This document shows, piece after piece, positions 33,865-42,857 of a DNA stretch of 64,000 nucleotides. The stretch comes from Paenibacillus sp. FSL R7-0337. GTDB lineage: Bacteria > Bacillota > Bacilli > Paenibacillales > Paenibacillaceae. The translations under genes and the position numbers were made by a program. The stretch spans positions 5,890,001 through 5,954,000 of the forward strand of contig NZ_CP150218.1 of the NCBI RefSeq assembly GCF_037969875.1. Direction: 5' to 3'. The first letter of the stretch is position 1; each line of letters starts with the position of its first letter. Under the pieces are notes generated by a model. The model was not told where the DNA came from and did not search any database. It saw only the letters and a list, made by a program, of their open reading frames with translations.

Positions 33865-34977
33865 TTAATTAGCGAAGCTATAAGTGGGATCGGTCAGATT
33901 CAGCCGCTTCTTCAGCTCAGAGGTGGCATAGATCTTGTTATCGTCCGTAATGAAGAAGGCCTCAACCTTCTCCGGCAGCGCTTCGAGATACTTCATGCCT
34001 TCTTCCAGGCCCATGAGGAACACACCAGTGGAAAGAGCGTCCGCATCTGTCGCATTGGGGCTCATGATAGTGATACTCTTCAGCCCGTTCTGGGAAGGGA
34101 AGCCCGTGCGGGGGTCGAGGATATGGTGGTAACGCACCCCGTCCTGCATGAAGAAGCGCTCATACACCCCGGAAGCATCAATGACCTCATCGGTAATTTT
34201 AATCGTGCCGAGCTGGGTGCCCCGGCTCTGATCGGGGTCTTGCAGGCCGATATTCCACTGGGAACCATTTGGCTTATTGCCAAGGGCGATAATGCTGCTG
34301 CCCCCGAGATTAATCATCGCGCTGTTCAGGCCCTGAGCCTTGAGATAGTCGGCGATCCGGTCAGCCGCATAGCCCTTGCCGATTCCGCCCATGTCCAGCA
34401 CCATGCCTTCTTTGGCTAACTTCACCGTCTTCGCGGCTTCATCTACAATAACATCCTTATAGTTGGTCAAGCTGCGCGCCTTGTCAATCGCTGCCTGGTC
34501 CGGCACGCGCTCTCCGCCTTCGCCGATGGCCCAGAGGTCGACCAGCGGCCCGATGGTCGGATCGTAAAGCCCGTCCATTTCCTCTGCATATTTGAGGGAG
34601 AGCTTCACGATATCCAGCGTTTCGTCAGACACAGCAACAGCTTGCTTACCGGCGGCCTGATTCACTGCGTACAATTCCCCGTTCGTCTTGGTGCGGCTGA
34701 ACTCAATGTCCATCCGTTCCAGCATGGCCTGAATGTCGTCCATATTCTTCTGCTTCACTGTATCGCCGAACACCTTGATATTCACGACGGTGTCATAAAT
34801 ATAAAATGTCTGTTCCAGGGATTTCGTATCGCCGGTTCCAGTAGCAGCAGGACTGTCTTCACTCTTATTGTTGCCTACTGTAAGCCAGATTACCACAGCC
34901 GCAGCGATAACAACGACGAGCGCGGCCAGAATTACAACGGTTTTTTTGTTCTTAGATGTTTTTTTAATTTCAGACAT
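33865..34977 (-). CDS. apbE: FAD:protein FMN transferase ApbE
   Basis: A 370-residue membrane-anchored flavin transferase that attaches FMN to threonine of exported or membrane redox proteins. A basic N-terminus and one transmembrane helix (residues 13-35) are followed by a short linker and the ApbE domain: FYIYDTVVNIKVFGD, DGLYDPTIGPLVDLWAIG, MVLDMGGIGKGYAADRIADYL near residue 188, and the metal site region HHILDPRTGFPSQNG with NATDADALSTGVFLMG. There is no lipobox cysteine. ATG 34977 is chosen; a TTG six codons upstream is in frame. No partner oxidoreductase is in the window. Confidence 0.93.
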   Translation of the reverse strand: MSEIKKTSKNKKTVVILAALVVVIAAAVVIWLTVGNNKSEDSPAATGTGDTKSLEQTFYIYDTVVNIKVFGDTVKQKNMDDIQAMLERMDIEFSRTKTNGELYAVNQAAGKQAVAVSDETLDIVKLSLKYAEEMDGLYDPTIGPLVDLWAIGEGGERVPDQAAIDKARSLTNYKDVIVDEAAKTVKLAKEGMVLDMGGIGKGYAADRIADYLKAQGLNSAMINLGGSSIIALGNKPNGSQWNIGLQDPDQSRGTQLGTIKITDEVIDASGVYERFFMQDGVRYHHILDPRTGFPSQNGLKSITIMSPNATDADALSTGVFLMGLEEGMKYLEALPEKVEAFFITDDNKIYATSELKKRLNLTDPTYSFAN

Positions 34978-35130
34978 ATTCCACCATCCATACAATTAGT
35001 TTCGTGGTTGCATCCTTACTATCATACCCCAGAAAGAACAGCAATGGATACTCATTTGATGACATTTTGTGCGAAAGCGCGGCTTGCCGAAGGGGGAGGC
35101 TTGTGATATTTTCAAAAGATAAGGCTATAC

Positions 35131-35192
35131 ATTATCCTTCTATTTCCCGCTGAAACGGTACCGTTCCTTAAAAGGACGGCAAAGCGGTTTCC
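35131..35192. repeat. conserved hairpin element, copy A
   Basis: TTATCCTTCTATTTCCCGC and then TGAAACGGTACCG are identical to 54526-54557. The following stem CCGTTCC-TTAAAA-GGACGG differs from copy B in a pairing-preserving way. Here an extra outer pairing GAAAC..GGTTTC closes the structure. It lies just before the TetR gene. Confidence 0.7.
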
Positions 35193-35220
35193 ACTTGTTT
35201 ACAGTAAAGGAGCATGACCT

Positions 35221-35793
35221 ATGTCTATTGACCGTAAAGCTTTAATCCTGCAGGCTGCAACCCTGTCCTTTGTACAATTCGGCTATAAAGCTACGACGAT
35301 GGATCAGGTATCCAGAATCGCCAATGTGGGCAAGGGCACGATCTATACCTTTTTCAAAACCAAGGAAGAACTGTTCGAGGAAATTCTGGGCAAGGCCACA
35401 GCTGAATTAACATCGGTGATGAGCCGTGTGGCTGCGCAGCAAACTTCCTTCGTGCATAAGCTGCTTCATCTGCTGGACTCCATTCTGGAGTTCCGCCTGG
35501 ACCATGAGCTGTTCGTGAAGCTGGCGCAGGAGGTACGGGATATCGGTACGGCCCAGGCGCTCGAAGGCGTGAAGCGTATGGAGGGTTATGCGCTGGAGTT
35601 CCTGCAGCAGCAGATCGAGGAGGCCATCGGGAACGGAGAAGTGAAGGCCTGCGATGCCAGTGTGGCGGCGTTTATGATTCTGCGGATGTATCTGGCGCTG
35701 ACCACGGAATGGAACAAATCCCATGAGCCGCTGGATCAGAACAAGATCAAAGAGCATATGATTCTGTTCATCTCCACCGGAATGCTGCAATAG
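35221..35793 (+). CDS. TetR/AcrR-family regulator
   Basis: A 190-residue one-component repressor. The DNA-binding domain occupies residues 1-50, with the helix-turn-helix TMDQVSRIANVGKGTIYTFFKTKEELFEEIL. The C-terminal ligand domain is helical and of unknown specificity. The ATG follows GGAGC about eight bases upstream. It is not next to an efflux gene, so the target is unclear; the repeat element at 35131-35192 occupies its upstream region. Confidence 0.92.
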   Translation: MSIDRKALILQAATLSFVQFGYKATTMDQVSRIANVGKGTIYTFFKTKEELFEEILGKATAELTSVMSRVAAQQTSFVHKLLHLLDSILEFRLDHELFVKLAQEVRDIGTAQALEGVKRMEGYALEFLQQQIEEAIGNGEVKACDASVAAFMILRMYLALTTEWNKSHEPLDQNKIKEHMILFISTGMLQ

Positions 35794-35993
35794 AGACAAA
35801 CTAACGAATTGTTGTAATAACTAAACAGAGTTTCAGGTTGTACGTTGAGCTGCTCCAGACCCCAGGCTATAATGAAATCGTTAATGCAGACTATTATGGC
35901 GCAGCTGAAGTCAAGAGCGGGCATGGCGGCGGATGAGAGCTGTCCTGCTCCTGATGAGTGAGAGCGCCTTCAGACAAAGTGAGGCTGATGGAT

Positions 35994-37748
35994 ATGGAAA
36001 AGTATAGCAACAGTACCGGGCTTGGCGGGCAGGAGGGTCCGGCGGCACCCCAAGATCCAGTGGAGCGCCGGGACGGCTTCTTCGTCATGTTCGAGACGGC
36101 GATTGAGGCAACCGCCCGGGCGGAGGGCAAGCCCTCGCAGGAGGTCTATCTGGAAGGCAATTATCTGATCGATAAAGCCAAATACATAGGCGGGGTTACG
36201 GATGAGCAGATGCTGGCGATGCTTAGAGACTGGACCGGCTTCCGCAAGCTGGTGCACAGCATTGGTGTATCTGTGAAGACGGGGGAGGAAGGGACAGCGG
36301 TCACTTTTCTCCTGCAGAATTGGGGCAGAACCAGCAAATATGAGACTGGCACGCAGCTGCGGGTCCCCTGCCCTGGCGATGGAACGGAAATCCTAGTGAA
36401 ACTGGAGGAGACCGAATGGTCTGAGGAGGATGTGGCTCCCGGCAAATATGCCTTTGAGTTCAACAACGAGGGGGAACTGGCGACAGCGAGCATCGTTCTC
36501 TACCTTAATGACGGGTACACGGCACCTGAGCTGACAGCGGAACCTCCCGTAGACTTCGATTCGTCTGCTTATCGTGCAATGATTGCGAAGTCCCTGCTGC
36601 ATGCGGGCAATAACCGGCGGCTGAAGCGGGCTATGGACAAGGCTGCAAGCGGCGAGGATGTGACGATTGCTTATATTGGCGGGTCTATCACACAGGGTGC
36701 AGGAGCCAAACCGATCCATACAGAATGCTATGCTTATCAGTCGTACTTGAGATTTAAGGAGTTATTCGGCAAGGACGGAGGAGAGAACATTCATTTCATC
36801 AAGGCCGGGGTTGGCGGGACGCCCTCCGAGCTGGGGATGATCCGCTATGAGCGGGATGTGTTGAGGGATAGTGCAGCCGCTCCTGACATCGTAGTGGTGG
36901 AATTTGCTGTGAATGATGAAGGGGACGAGACGAAGGGTAACTGCTTCGAGAGCCTCTGTCTCAAAATTCTGTCTGCCCCGAACCATCCTGCTGTCATCCT
37001 GCTGTTCAGTGTCTTCGTGAATGACTGGAACCTGCAGGACCGCCTCTCCCCGGTAGGCAGACGCTATAATCTCCCGATGGTCAGTGTCAAAGATGCAGTA
37101 ACAGAGCAGTTCCGGCTGAGCAAGGCCGAAGGGAATATCATCTCCAAGCGGCAATTCTTCTACGATATTTATCACCCTACGAATGATGGGCACCGCGTAA
37201 TGGCGGATTCCCTGGGCTACCTGTTCTCCGAAACCGCCCGGGCGGGGATGGATGAAGAGGGTGAGGATACGCTGACGGGTGCGCCTGTGCTCGGCAATGA
37301 TTATGCCCATGTCCGGCTGCTGGACCGCATAAGTGATCTGGGCAGCGCAGGTGCTGCGATTGCTATTGAAGCAGGCGGCTTCGACGGTACGGATGAGGAG
37401 CTGCAGCAGGTGGAGATGGATGCCAATCCGTTCGGCACTCCGCAATTCCCGCATAACTGGATGCACACGGCTGCGTCTGGTGAGGATCGCTTCAGGCTGA
37501 CAATCACCAGCAAGAATCTGATCCTGGTCTTCAAGGATTCGGGCAGCCCGGATGTGGGCAAGGCGGAGGTCTATGTGGACGGCAAGCTGGTTCTGACGGC
37601 AGATCCGCATGTGAATAGCTGGACCCACTGCAACGCTGTGATTCTGTATAAGAATGAGCAGAGCGAGGAGCATGTGGTGGAGATCCGGATGGCGCCGGAG
37701 GATCAGGAGAAGTGCTTCACCATCCTGGGCTTCGGGTATACGGCCTAA
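35994..37748 (+). CDS. SGNH/GDSL-family esterase with flanking beta domains
   Basis: A protein of about 584 residues with no signal peptide. The central SGNH hydrolase core (about residues 215-405) shows block I IAYIGGSITQG with the serine, block II AGVGGTPSELG, block III VEFAVND and block V FYDIYHPTNDGH with the Asp-His pair. About 190 residues precede it and 170 follow, probably beta-rich, as in multi-domain carbohydrate acetyl esterases. Deacetylation of plant or wall polysaccharide fragments is the likely role, but the cytoplasmic location suggests oligosaccharide substrates. The start is uncertain: ATG 35994 has GAGG nine bases upstream; ATG 35988 is possible. Confidence 0.85.
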   Translation: MEKYSNSTGLGGQEGPAAPQDPVERRDGFFVMFETAIEATARAEGKPSQEVYLEGNYLIDKAKYIGGVTDEQMLAMLRDWTGFRKLVHSIGVSVKTGEEGTAVTFLLQNWGRTSKYETGTQLRVPCPGDGTEILVKLEETEWSEEDVAPGKYAFEFNNEGELATASIVLYLNDGYTAPELTAEPPVDFDSSAYRAMIAKSLLHAGNNRRLKRAMDKAASGEDVTIAYIGGSITQGAGAKPIHTECYAYQSYLRFKELFGKDGGENIHFIKAGVGGTPSELGMIRYERDVLRDSAAAPDIVVVEFAVNDEGDETKGNCFESLCLKILSAPNHPAVILLFSVFVNDWNLQDRLSPVGRRYNLPMVSVKDAVTEQFRLSKAEGNIISKRQFFYDIYHPTNDGHRVMADSLGYLFSETARAGMDEEGEDTLTGAPVLGNDYAHVRLLDRISDLGSAGAAIAIEAGGFDGTDEELQQVEMDANPFGTPQFPHNWMHTAASGEDRFRLTITSKNLILVFKDSGSPDVGKAEVYVDGKLVLTADPHVNSWTHCNAVILYKNEQSEEHVVEIRMAPEDQEKCFTILGFGYTA

Positions 37749-37761
37749 GAACCAAGTAGGT

Positions 37762-37811
37762 AAAAGGGTGTCATCGGGGCAGCACTAAGCTGCTTCGGGG
37801 GCACCCTTTTT
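37762..37811 (+). terminator. terminator after the SGNH esterase gene
   Basis: AAAAGGGTG pairs with CACCCTTTTT around a GC-rich internal stem (GCAGC..GCTGC). Confidence 0.8.
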
Positions 37812-37854
37812 GCGATTTATCATTCGGATAAGGAGTAATGAGAGGTGGCGAGGG

Positions 37855-37905
37855 AAGTGGGGCGAATGTATGCGGAAAACCGAATACGAAGTAATGTGCT
37901 GACCA
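37855..37905. repeat. hairpin repeat (dispersed family)
   Basis: GCGAATGTATGCGGAAAACCGAAT is the CCGAA-type variant of the unit at 17546 and 40380. A partial unit (CCGGATGTATGG) follows at about 37919. Confidence 0.6.
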
Positions 37906-38003
37906 GAAGGTGTATGAACCGGATGTATGGGGCATAGGGCCTCATAACATCCTTGAACTGTTTGGTTCTGTGCACACTAGCGGTTTTTCGTGGAGTTCTG
38001 TGC

Positions 38004-38936
38004 CTAGTCCAGCATAAATTCCCTGTATTTATTCTTGCGGGGATTAAGCACGAACAGAATGCCGCTGGCGTAGCCGGAGACGGCATTGAAGTTCCGCTTG
38101 AGCGTAGACTTGACGGCGAGGTAAGACAAGGTCCAGAGCAGAGCTGCATAATTCTTCACGGGTGCTTTGCGCAGATTCAGCAGATAATAATGATTGACTG
38201 CGGTCGCCCGTGCGACCCGGCCTGCCTTGTCGCGCGAGCTGGGCGATTCATGATGCATGATTTTCAGCTCCGGGTTAATCACCAGCTTGCCGTATCTGCT
38301 CGCCAGATGGCACATATAGATATCGTCTGCTACTGCGTAGCTGGTCATCCAGGGGTACGGCTTCATATCCCGCAGCGCCGAGCTGCGGAAGGACATATTG
38401 CAGCCATGGAAGAAGTCCGTCTCAAAAATATTCTCCGTCTCCCCCCATAAGAGAAGAGACCCGGCCAGTGTGCTTGCCGACAGTCTGCCTGGCGAAGCCG
38501 ACATTTGGCAGGTCAGCCTGCCGAGCAGCTTGCCCGATTTGCTGCTGGAGAGACCCTTGGCGATTCCGCCGACCCCGACAATGGACGGGTCTGAGGCATA
38601 GGTATCGAGCATCCGGCGGATATAGAACGAATCGTCCAGCTCCGCATCGTCATCGAAGCTGAGCAGAATCTCCCCGTCGATGAGCCCGAGGGCCTCGTAG
38701 CGGGAGAGCCAGACGCCGGGCTTGGTTTTGCGGTAATAACACAGGCTGGCATCTGGAAGACGCCCGAGCACCTCGCGGAAATACTCCAGCACCCGTTCTC
38801 CGATCTCGCCGTCGTCCACGATCAGCAGTTCGATGGAGACATCCTCCAGGCCGGTCTGCGCGCCGATGGATTCAATGCAGAGGGTCAGATCGCTGATCCG
38901 GTTACGCGTGGGAATGACTATAGACAGGTCATGCAT
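38004..38936 (-). CDS. family 2 glycosyltransferase
   Basis: A 310-residue GT-A glycosyltransferase. The nucleotide-sugar site has LSIVIPTRNR at the start, LLIVDDG near residue 39 and the metal-binding DDDAE (LLSFDDDAELDD) near residue 95. The acceptor region includes HGCNMSFRSSAL. A short hydrophobic patch near the C-terminus (YAALLWTLSYLAV) may associate with the membrane. It probably builds a surface glycan; donor and acceptor are unknown. AAAGGAG lies upstream. A perfect 16-bp palindrome is 45 bases before the start. Confidence 0.9.
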   Translation of the reverse strand: MHDLSIVIPTRNRISDLTLCIESIGAQTGLEDVSIELLIVDDGEIGERVLEYFREVLGRLPDASLCYYRKTKPGVWLSRYEALGLIDGEILLSFDDDAELDDSFYIRRMLDTYASDPSIVGVGGIAKGLSSSKSGKLLGRLTCQMSASPGRLSASTLAGSLLLWGETENIFETDFFHGCNMSFRSSALRDMKPYPWMTSYAVADDIYMCHLASRYGKLVINPELKIMHHESPSSRDKAGRVARATAVNHYYLLNLRKAPVKNYAALLWTLSYLAVKSTLKRNFNAVSGYASGILFVLNPRKNKYREFMLD

Positions 38937-38981
38937 ACCGTTGACTCCTTTCGGGACTTCTTAGTTGCTCTAATTTTACCT

Positions 38982-38997
38982 GTCCGCCCGGGCGGAC
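38982..38997. promoter_or_regulatory. perfect 16-bp palindrome
   Basis: GTCCGCCCGGGCGGAC is fully self-complementary and lies in the divergent region between the glycosyltransferase and frnE-like genes. It may be an operator; no regulator is known. Confidence 0.4.
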
Positions 38998-39091
38998 GTA
39001 TATACCTCTTTCGTTTACTTTTCTCCCGGAAGCCAGCAGGGGAGAGAGTGTGCGGGGCATTTAGCGAGCAAGGATTGTTCAGAAAGTTTGT

Positions 39092-39120
39092 TTGTAATTT
39101 TCGGTTTTTAACTATATAAT
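39092..39120 (+). promoter_or_regulatory. sigma-A promoter of the DsbA/FrnE gene
   Basis: TTGTAA, 17 bases, then a perfect TATAAT, ending 49 bases before the start codon. Confidence 0.75.
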
Positions 39121-39169
39121 AGTAAGTGAATTGCAATACAAATACCATTACCATTCAGGAGGAATTCCC

Positions 39170-39895
39170 ATGAGAATAGATATATGGTCTGATTATGCCT
39201 GCCCGTTCTGCTATATCGGCAAAAGACGGCTGGAGCACGCGCTGAGCCAATTCCCCGGCCGTGACCAGGTAGAGGTCGTGTTCCGCAGCTTCCAGCTGGA
39301 CCCGAATGCACGCACCGATGAGACGAGAGATATCCATGAGCTGCTGGCCGGTAAATACGGCATGACCCGTGACAAGGCCAAGGAGATGAACGCACAGCTG
39401 GCCGAGCAGGCGCAGGGTGTGGGTCTGGAGTTCAATTTCGATACAATTCAGTCCACGAATACCTTTGACGCTCACCGCTTGAGCCATTATGCCGCTACTC
39501 AGGGCAAGGCTCCGCAGATGACCGAACGGCTGCTGCGTGCGTACTTCACCGATTCATTGAATCTGGGTGACCGCCAAGTGCTGGCTGAGCTGGCTGCCGA
39601 GGCCGGACTGGATCAGGCCAAAGTGGCTGAGGTGCTCGACAGTGAGGCTTATGGCGACCGGGTAGAGGCTGACATTGAAGCTGCCCGGCAGCTGAACATC
39701 ACCGGCGTTCCGTTCTTCGTCTTCAATAATAAGTACGCAGTATCCGGCGCACAGCCGGGTCCGGTCTTTACTGAAGTGCTGGACACGGTATGGGCGGAGG
39801 AGCAGAAGGGTCCAGAGCTTCAGGTGGTCGGCCAGCCGAAATCCGGGGCTGCACCGTCTGATGACGGCTGCGATGACGGCTCCTGCAGCATCTGA
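39170..39895 (+). CDS. DsbA-family oxidoreductase, FrnE type
   Basis: A 241-residue cytoplasmic thioredoxin-fold protein with the active-site CPFC at residues 11-14 (DYACPFCYIGKRRLE), a helical insertion and the cis-proline segment ITGVPFFVFNNKYAVSGAQ near residue 184. The tail has the extra cysteine pair CDDGSCS typical of FrnE proteins, which act in disulfide exchange and oxidative-stress resistance. AGGAGG lies upstream of the ATG. A strong promoter is visible, so it is a single-gene unit. Confidence 0.92.
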   Translation: MRIDIWSDYACPFCYIGKRRLEHALSQFPGRDQVEVVFRSFQLDPNARTDETRDIHELLAGKYGMTRDKAKEMNAQLAEQAQGVGLEFNFDTIQSTNTFDAHRLSHYAATQGKAPQMTERLLRAYFTDSLNLGDRQVLAELAAEAGLDQAKVAEVLDSEAYGDRVEADIEAARQLNITGVPFFVFNNKYAVSGAQPGPVFTEVLDTVWAEEQKGPELQVVGQPKSGAAPSDDGCDDGSCSI

Positions 39896-40264
39896 TTGTG
39901 ATCAGAGGCAGGCTTGAAGTAAGCGTTGCTGCGTGCTGTGCCTGGACGAACGAGTCTGGTTACGGACTACAGTTCCGCTAATCGCGCCAAAAGGCCATTT
40001 TGGGCAGCTTGCCGGACTCTGAGGACGCTATGCAGAGGTTTTTTAAGCAAAATTGCAGGATATTCGGCACTTAAGCGCACTTGTGTCCGCAACGCTGCCG
40101 CAAAAGATGATTTGGTACAAATAAGCGCACTGGAGTCCGCCGCTGGAGTCTGTGTAACGTGATCCATCCAGTCAGGAGGCTTCGGCTAATCGGAAAAGGC
40201 TGTAAAATATGGAATTCTCGCCGTCACTGGACCTTCTTAGCAAGGTTGCAACAAATGGACGCAC
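39896..40264. other. non-coding region after the FrnE-like gene
   Basis: No convincing gene. Two related segments, AAGCGCACTTGTGTCCGC (40072) and AAGCGCACTGGAGTCCGC (40122), lie about 50 nt apart, again the spacing seen in other intergenic arrays. Confidence 0.45.
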
Positions 40265-40306
40265 GAAACCCCCGCCGCATGAAATTCATGCAGCAGGGGT
40301 TTTTGT
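40265..40306. terminator. terminator hairpin
   Basis: AAACCCC..GGGGTTTTT encloses a perfect GCATGAA-A-TTCATGC stem. It can act on the plus strand and possibly on the minus strand. Confidence 0.75.
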
Positions 40307-40329
40307 TGCTTACAGAGACCACAGGCCTG

Positions 40330-40410
40330 GCGCGGGAAACCGAACACAATCGCAGCTACGTGGGCAAGTGGTCCAAATGTATGCGGAAAACCGAACATAT
40401 TTGGACCGCC
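40330..40410. repeat. two hairpin repeats, one a near-perfect 38-nt stem-loop
   Basis: CCGAACA occurs at 40340 and 40391, 51 nt apart. The second unit forms an almost complete hairpin from GGTCCAAAT (40370) to ATTTGGACC (40407) with an AAAA loop flanked by GG/CC. Confidence 0.85.
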
Positions 40411-40520
40411 GCGGCTGTACATGTGTGAATCCGGCTGCCAGTCCGCGCGCCCAGCCCGCCGTCCTCAGAGGGCGGGCTCAACGTCCGGGCGGGCAACACC
40501 GCAGTAGCTGGATCAGGCCG

Positions 40521-42101
40521 TTACCGGAATGAGGTTATTAGACTGGAGAACAGTGTGCGGACATCGTTCTGGTACGCATTGATCGGCTCTACCGGGCGGT
40601 TCACGCCGAACAAGGTGTAGACGGCGATACGGGCGGCACGGACTGAATATTCTTCCGTGAAAACGATATCGTCCGGGATCTCGCAGTATTGGCTGATAAA
40701 GGCCAGGTTGGTGGAGCCTTCAGGCACTACCTGCGGCCGGTCGCTATTCAGGCGCGGCATGAACTGGGAGGTGATATATGGCATCATGCAAGGAATACAG
40801 TTGGCGGTAGCCATGATCTCTTCCTTATGCGCCTCGAAGTGCAGATGTCCGATCAGCTCCTCCATAATTTCTTCGCCGGTACAGTCGCACATTTTTTTGT
40901 GTACATAATCGCCGACCTTGTCCGGGTACAGGCCATATCCCCAGAAGACTTTGACATGCTCCGGCTGGTTGCGGAAATGTGGCTGGAAGGCCAGCACGAC
41001 CGACATGAACCAACTGGAATCCTTGAACGTTACGAGTGCGCCGGTACCGGCCCGGTTGCGGGTGAACTTCTCCATCAGGTCGAAGAACTTCGAGTCCTGG
41101 AAGGTCACCGTGAAGGATTCCCATTTGGATTCATCCACATGATCGTCGAAGGAAGAAGGATTACCGAGACCTGGCTTCTTCGCGGCGATCGTCTCCCACA
41201 GCTTCCATGAGCTGCCCTTACCGTTCATCCCGGGAGCGGAGGTCATTGATCCGAGGCTGGAGCCTTCGGTCATCGAGCCGTTCGTCACAATGACCCGGTC
41301 ACCTTCATTGACAGTAATGACATCCTCCACGCCATCGCGGACGACCTTCATCGCGGTTACTGTAATGCCGTCGCCATCTTTGAATTCCAGATCGGTTACC
41401 GTACATTTCAAGGTGAAATCTACGCCCAGCGGCTCCAGATATTGATGCAGCGGCAGAATAATCGAATCATATTGGTTGTATGGGGTGCGGGTTACGCCTT
41501 CAAGCGTTTGAATTCTAGGGAACTCGTGCATGAAGCGGAGCATATACCGCTTGAACTCAACCGCACTATGCCAAGGCTGGAAAGCAAAGGTGGTTGCCCA
41601 CATGTACCAGAAGTTCGTCGTGAAGAAATGCGGTCCGAACCAGTCGTTAATCCGCAAGGTGCCCAGGGCTGGCTCCGGCGTAATGACCAGCTTGCCCATG
41701 GCCAGGCGGTCTGCCATATCGAAGCCCATTGAGGTGACATCCAGAACCTCACCCTTGCTGTTGATTAGCCGTGCCTGGCCGCGGGTTGGATTGGACTCGT
41801 CAAATTGAACGATTTCTTCCCGCAGCGTCATCCCCGGCTGGTCAATGGACGGAATGGTACTTAATAGCTCCCACAGGTTCTCATAGGTCTCATCGTTCAG
41901 CATGCGGCCGCCGCGAATGACATATCCATGCTCTGCATCGCCGGCTCCGTCATTGCTGCCGCCAAGGATCTTCATCTCTTCAATAATGTGAATGTTCTGT
42001 CCGGGAAAATTGCAGTCTCTAACCAGATAGGCCGCACCCGCAAGGGATGCAATGCCACCGCCTACGAAATATACCTGCTCGTTACCGTACTCTTTTTTCA
42101 C
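40521..42101 (-). CDS. ohyA: oleate hydratase
   Basis: A 526-residue FAD-dependent fatty-acid hydratase (MCRA family) that adds water to the cis-9 double bond of oleate to give 10-hydroxystearate, probably as a detoxification step at the membrane. The Rossmann start VYFVGGGIASLAGAAYLVRD and the cofactor segment EEMKILGGSNDGAG are followed by the GYVIRGGRML motif. Downstream are NFWYMWATTFAFQPWHSAVEFKRYMLRF and RIAVYTLFG near the end. Start is GTG with GGAGG nine bases upstream. Slightly shorter than many homologues. The upstream TetR gene on the same strand is the likely regulator. Confidence 0.93.
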   Translation of the reverse strand: MKKEYGNEQVYFVGGGIASLAGAAYLVRDCNFPGQNIHIIEEMKILGGSNDGAGDAEHGYVIRGGRMLNDETYENLWELLSTIPSIDQPGMTLREEIVQFDESNPTRGQARLINSKGEVLDVTSMGFDMADRLAMGKLVITPEPALGTLRINDWFGPHFFTTNFWYMWATTFAFQPWHSAVEFKRYMLRFMHEFPRIQTLEGVTRTPYNQYDSIILPLHQYLEPLGVDFTLKCTVTDLEFKDGDGITVTAMKVVRDGVEDVITVNEGDRVIVTNGSMTEGSSLGSMTSAPGMNGKGSSWKLWETIAAKKPGLGNPSSFDDHVDESKWESFTVTFQDSKFFDLMEKFTRNRAGTGALVTFKDSSWFMSVVLAFQPHFRNQPEHVKVFWGYGLYPDKVGDYVHKKMCDCTGEEIMEELIGHLHFEAHKEEIMATANCIPCMMPYITSQFMPRLNSDRPQVVPEGSTNLAFISQYCEIPDDIVFTEEYSVRAARIAVYTLFGVNRPVEPINAYQNDVRTLFSSLITSFR

Positions 42102-42262
42102 TGATTACCGCCTCCATAGATTTGCTTGAATACTGGACCTGAACCGAGTGTAATCCAGTCCCGCCCTGGAGGGTATCATCAAAGCGTATGATCTGTATAA
42201 AATTTGGACATATGGAACAAAGTGTAACGTTTTTGGGCGAAAAAAAAGCCGCAGCCCTGAGG

Positions 42263-42841
42263 TTACGACAAAATGTTCTCATATTTATGCAGCGCCTTCA
42301 GGAAGTTCCCTTCAATCAGGACGCTCAGCTTCTCAATCATCGGCCCAGGCGGCTCCTGCATCCCGTCCTGCATCCACTGAATGATCAGTCCGGTGAAGGC
42401 CAGTGTGTAAAAGTTGGCGATGAACTGCTTATCCGGCGTCCCGACATTCAGCCCGGCGGCCAACTCGTTGATGACGCCCATGACGAGATCACTCGTCACC
42501 TCATACAGATACGCATCCAGATGCCTCCGTCCGAGGGAGTCCAAGGTGTTGCAGCAGAAGGCCTTATTGTTCTCGATGTAGCAGAATATCCGGTAGAATC
42601 CGTCGGTCCACGTGCTGTAGCTGCGGTACTGGGCAATGCTCTCGACAGCCTCCGTCTTGTAGATCCAGCCCAGCAAATCATAGATATCCTGAAAATGATA
42701 ATAAAAGGTCTGCCGGTTCACGCCGCAATCCTCAACCAGATGCCGGACGGAGATTTTGTTCAGCGGAAGATGGGCCATCAGGTCCTTGAGTGAGCGTGCG
42801 AGCGCATTTTTGGTCAGCAGGGAATTGGACATAAGGGTCAT
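42263..42841 (-). CDS. TetR-family regulator (DhaS-like C-domain)
   Basis: A 192-residue regulator. The helix-turn-helix region is ISVRHLVEDCGVNRQTFYYHFQDIYDLLGWIYKTE, typical of the TetR_C_8 group that includes DhaS. It lies about 160 bases upstream of oleate hydratase on the same strand, which suggests that it controls that gene, perhaps in response to unsaturated fatty acid; this is inference. ATG 42841 lies close to AGGAGC; ATG 42832 is an alternative. Confidence 0.88.
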   Translation of the reverse strand: MTLMSNSLLTKNALARSLKDLMAHLPLNKISVRHLVEDCGVNRQTFYYHFQDIYDLLGWIYKTEAVESIAQYRSYSTWTDGFYRIFCYIENNKAFCCNTLDSLGRRHLDAYLYEVTSDLVMGVINELAAGLNVGTPDKQFIANFYTLAFTGLIIQWMQDGMQEPPGPMIEKLSVLIEGNFLKALHKYENILS

Positions 42842-42857
42842 CAGCTCCTAACAGGAA

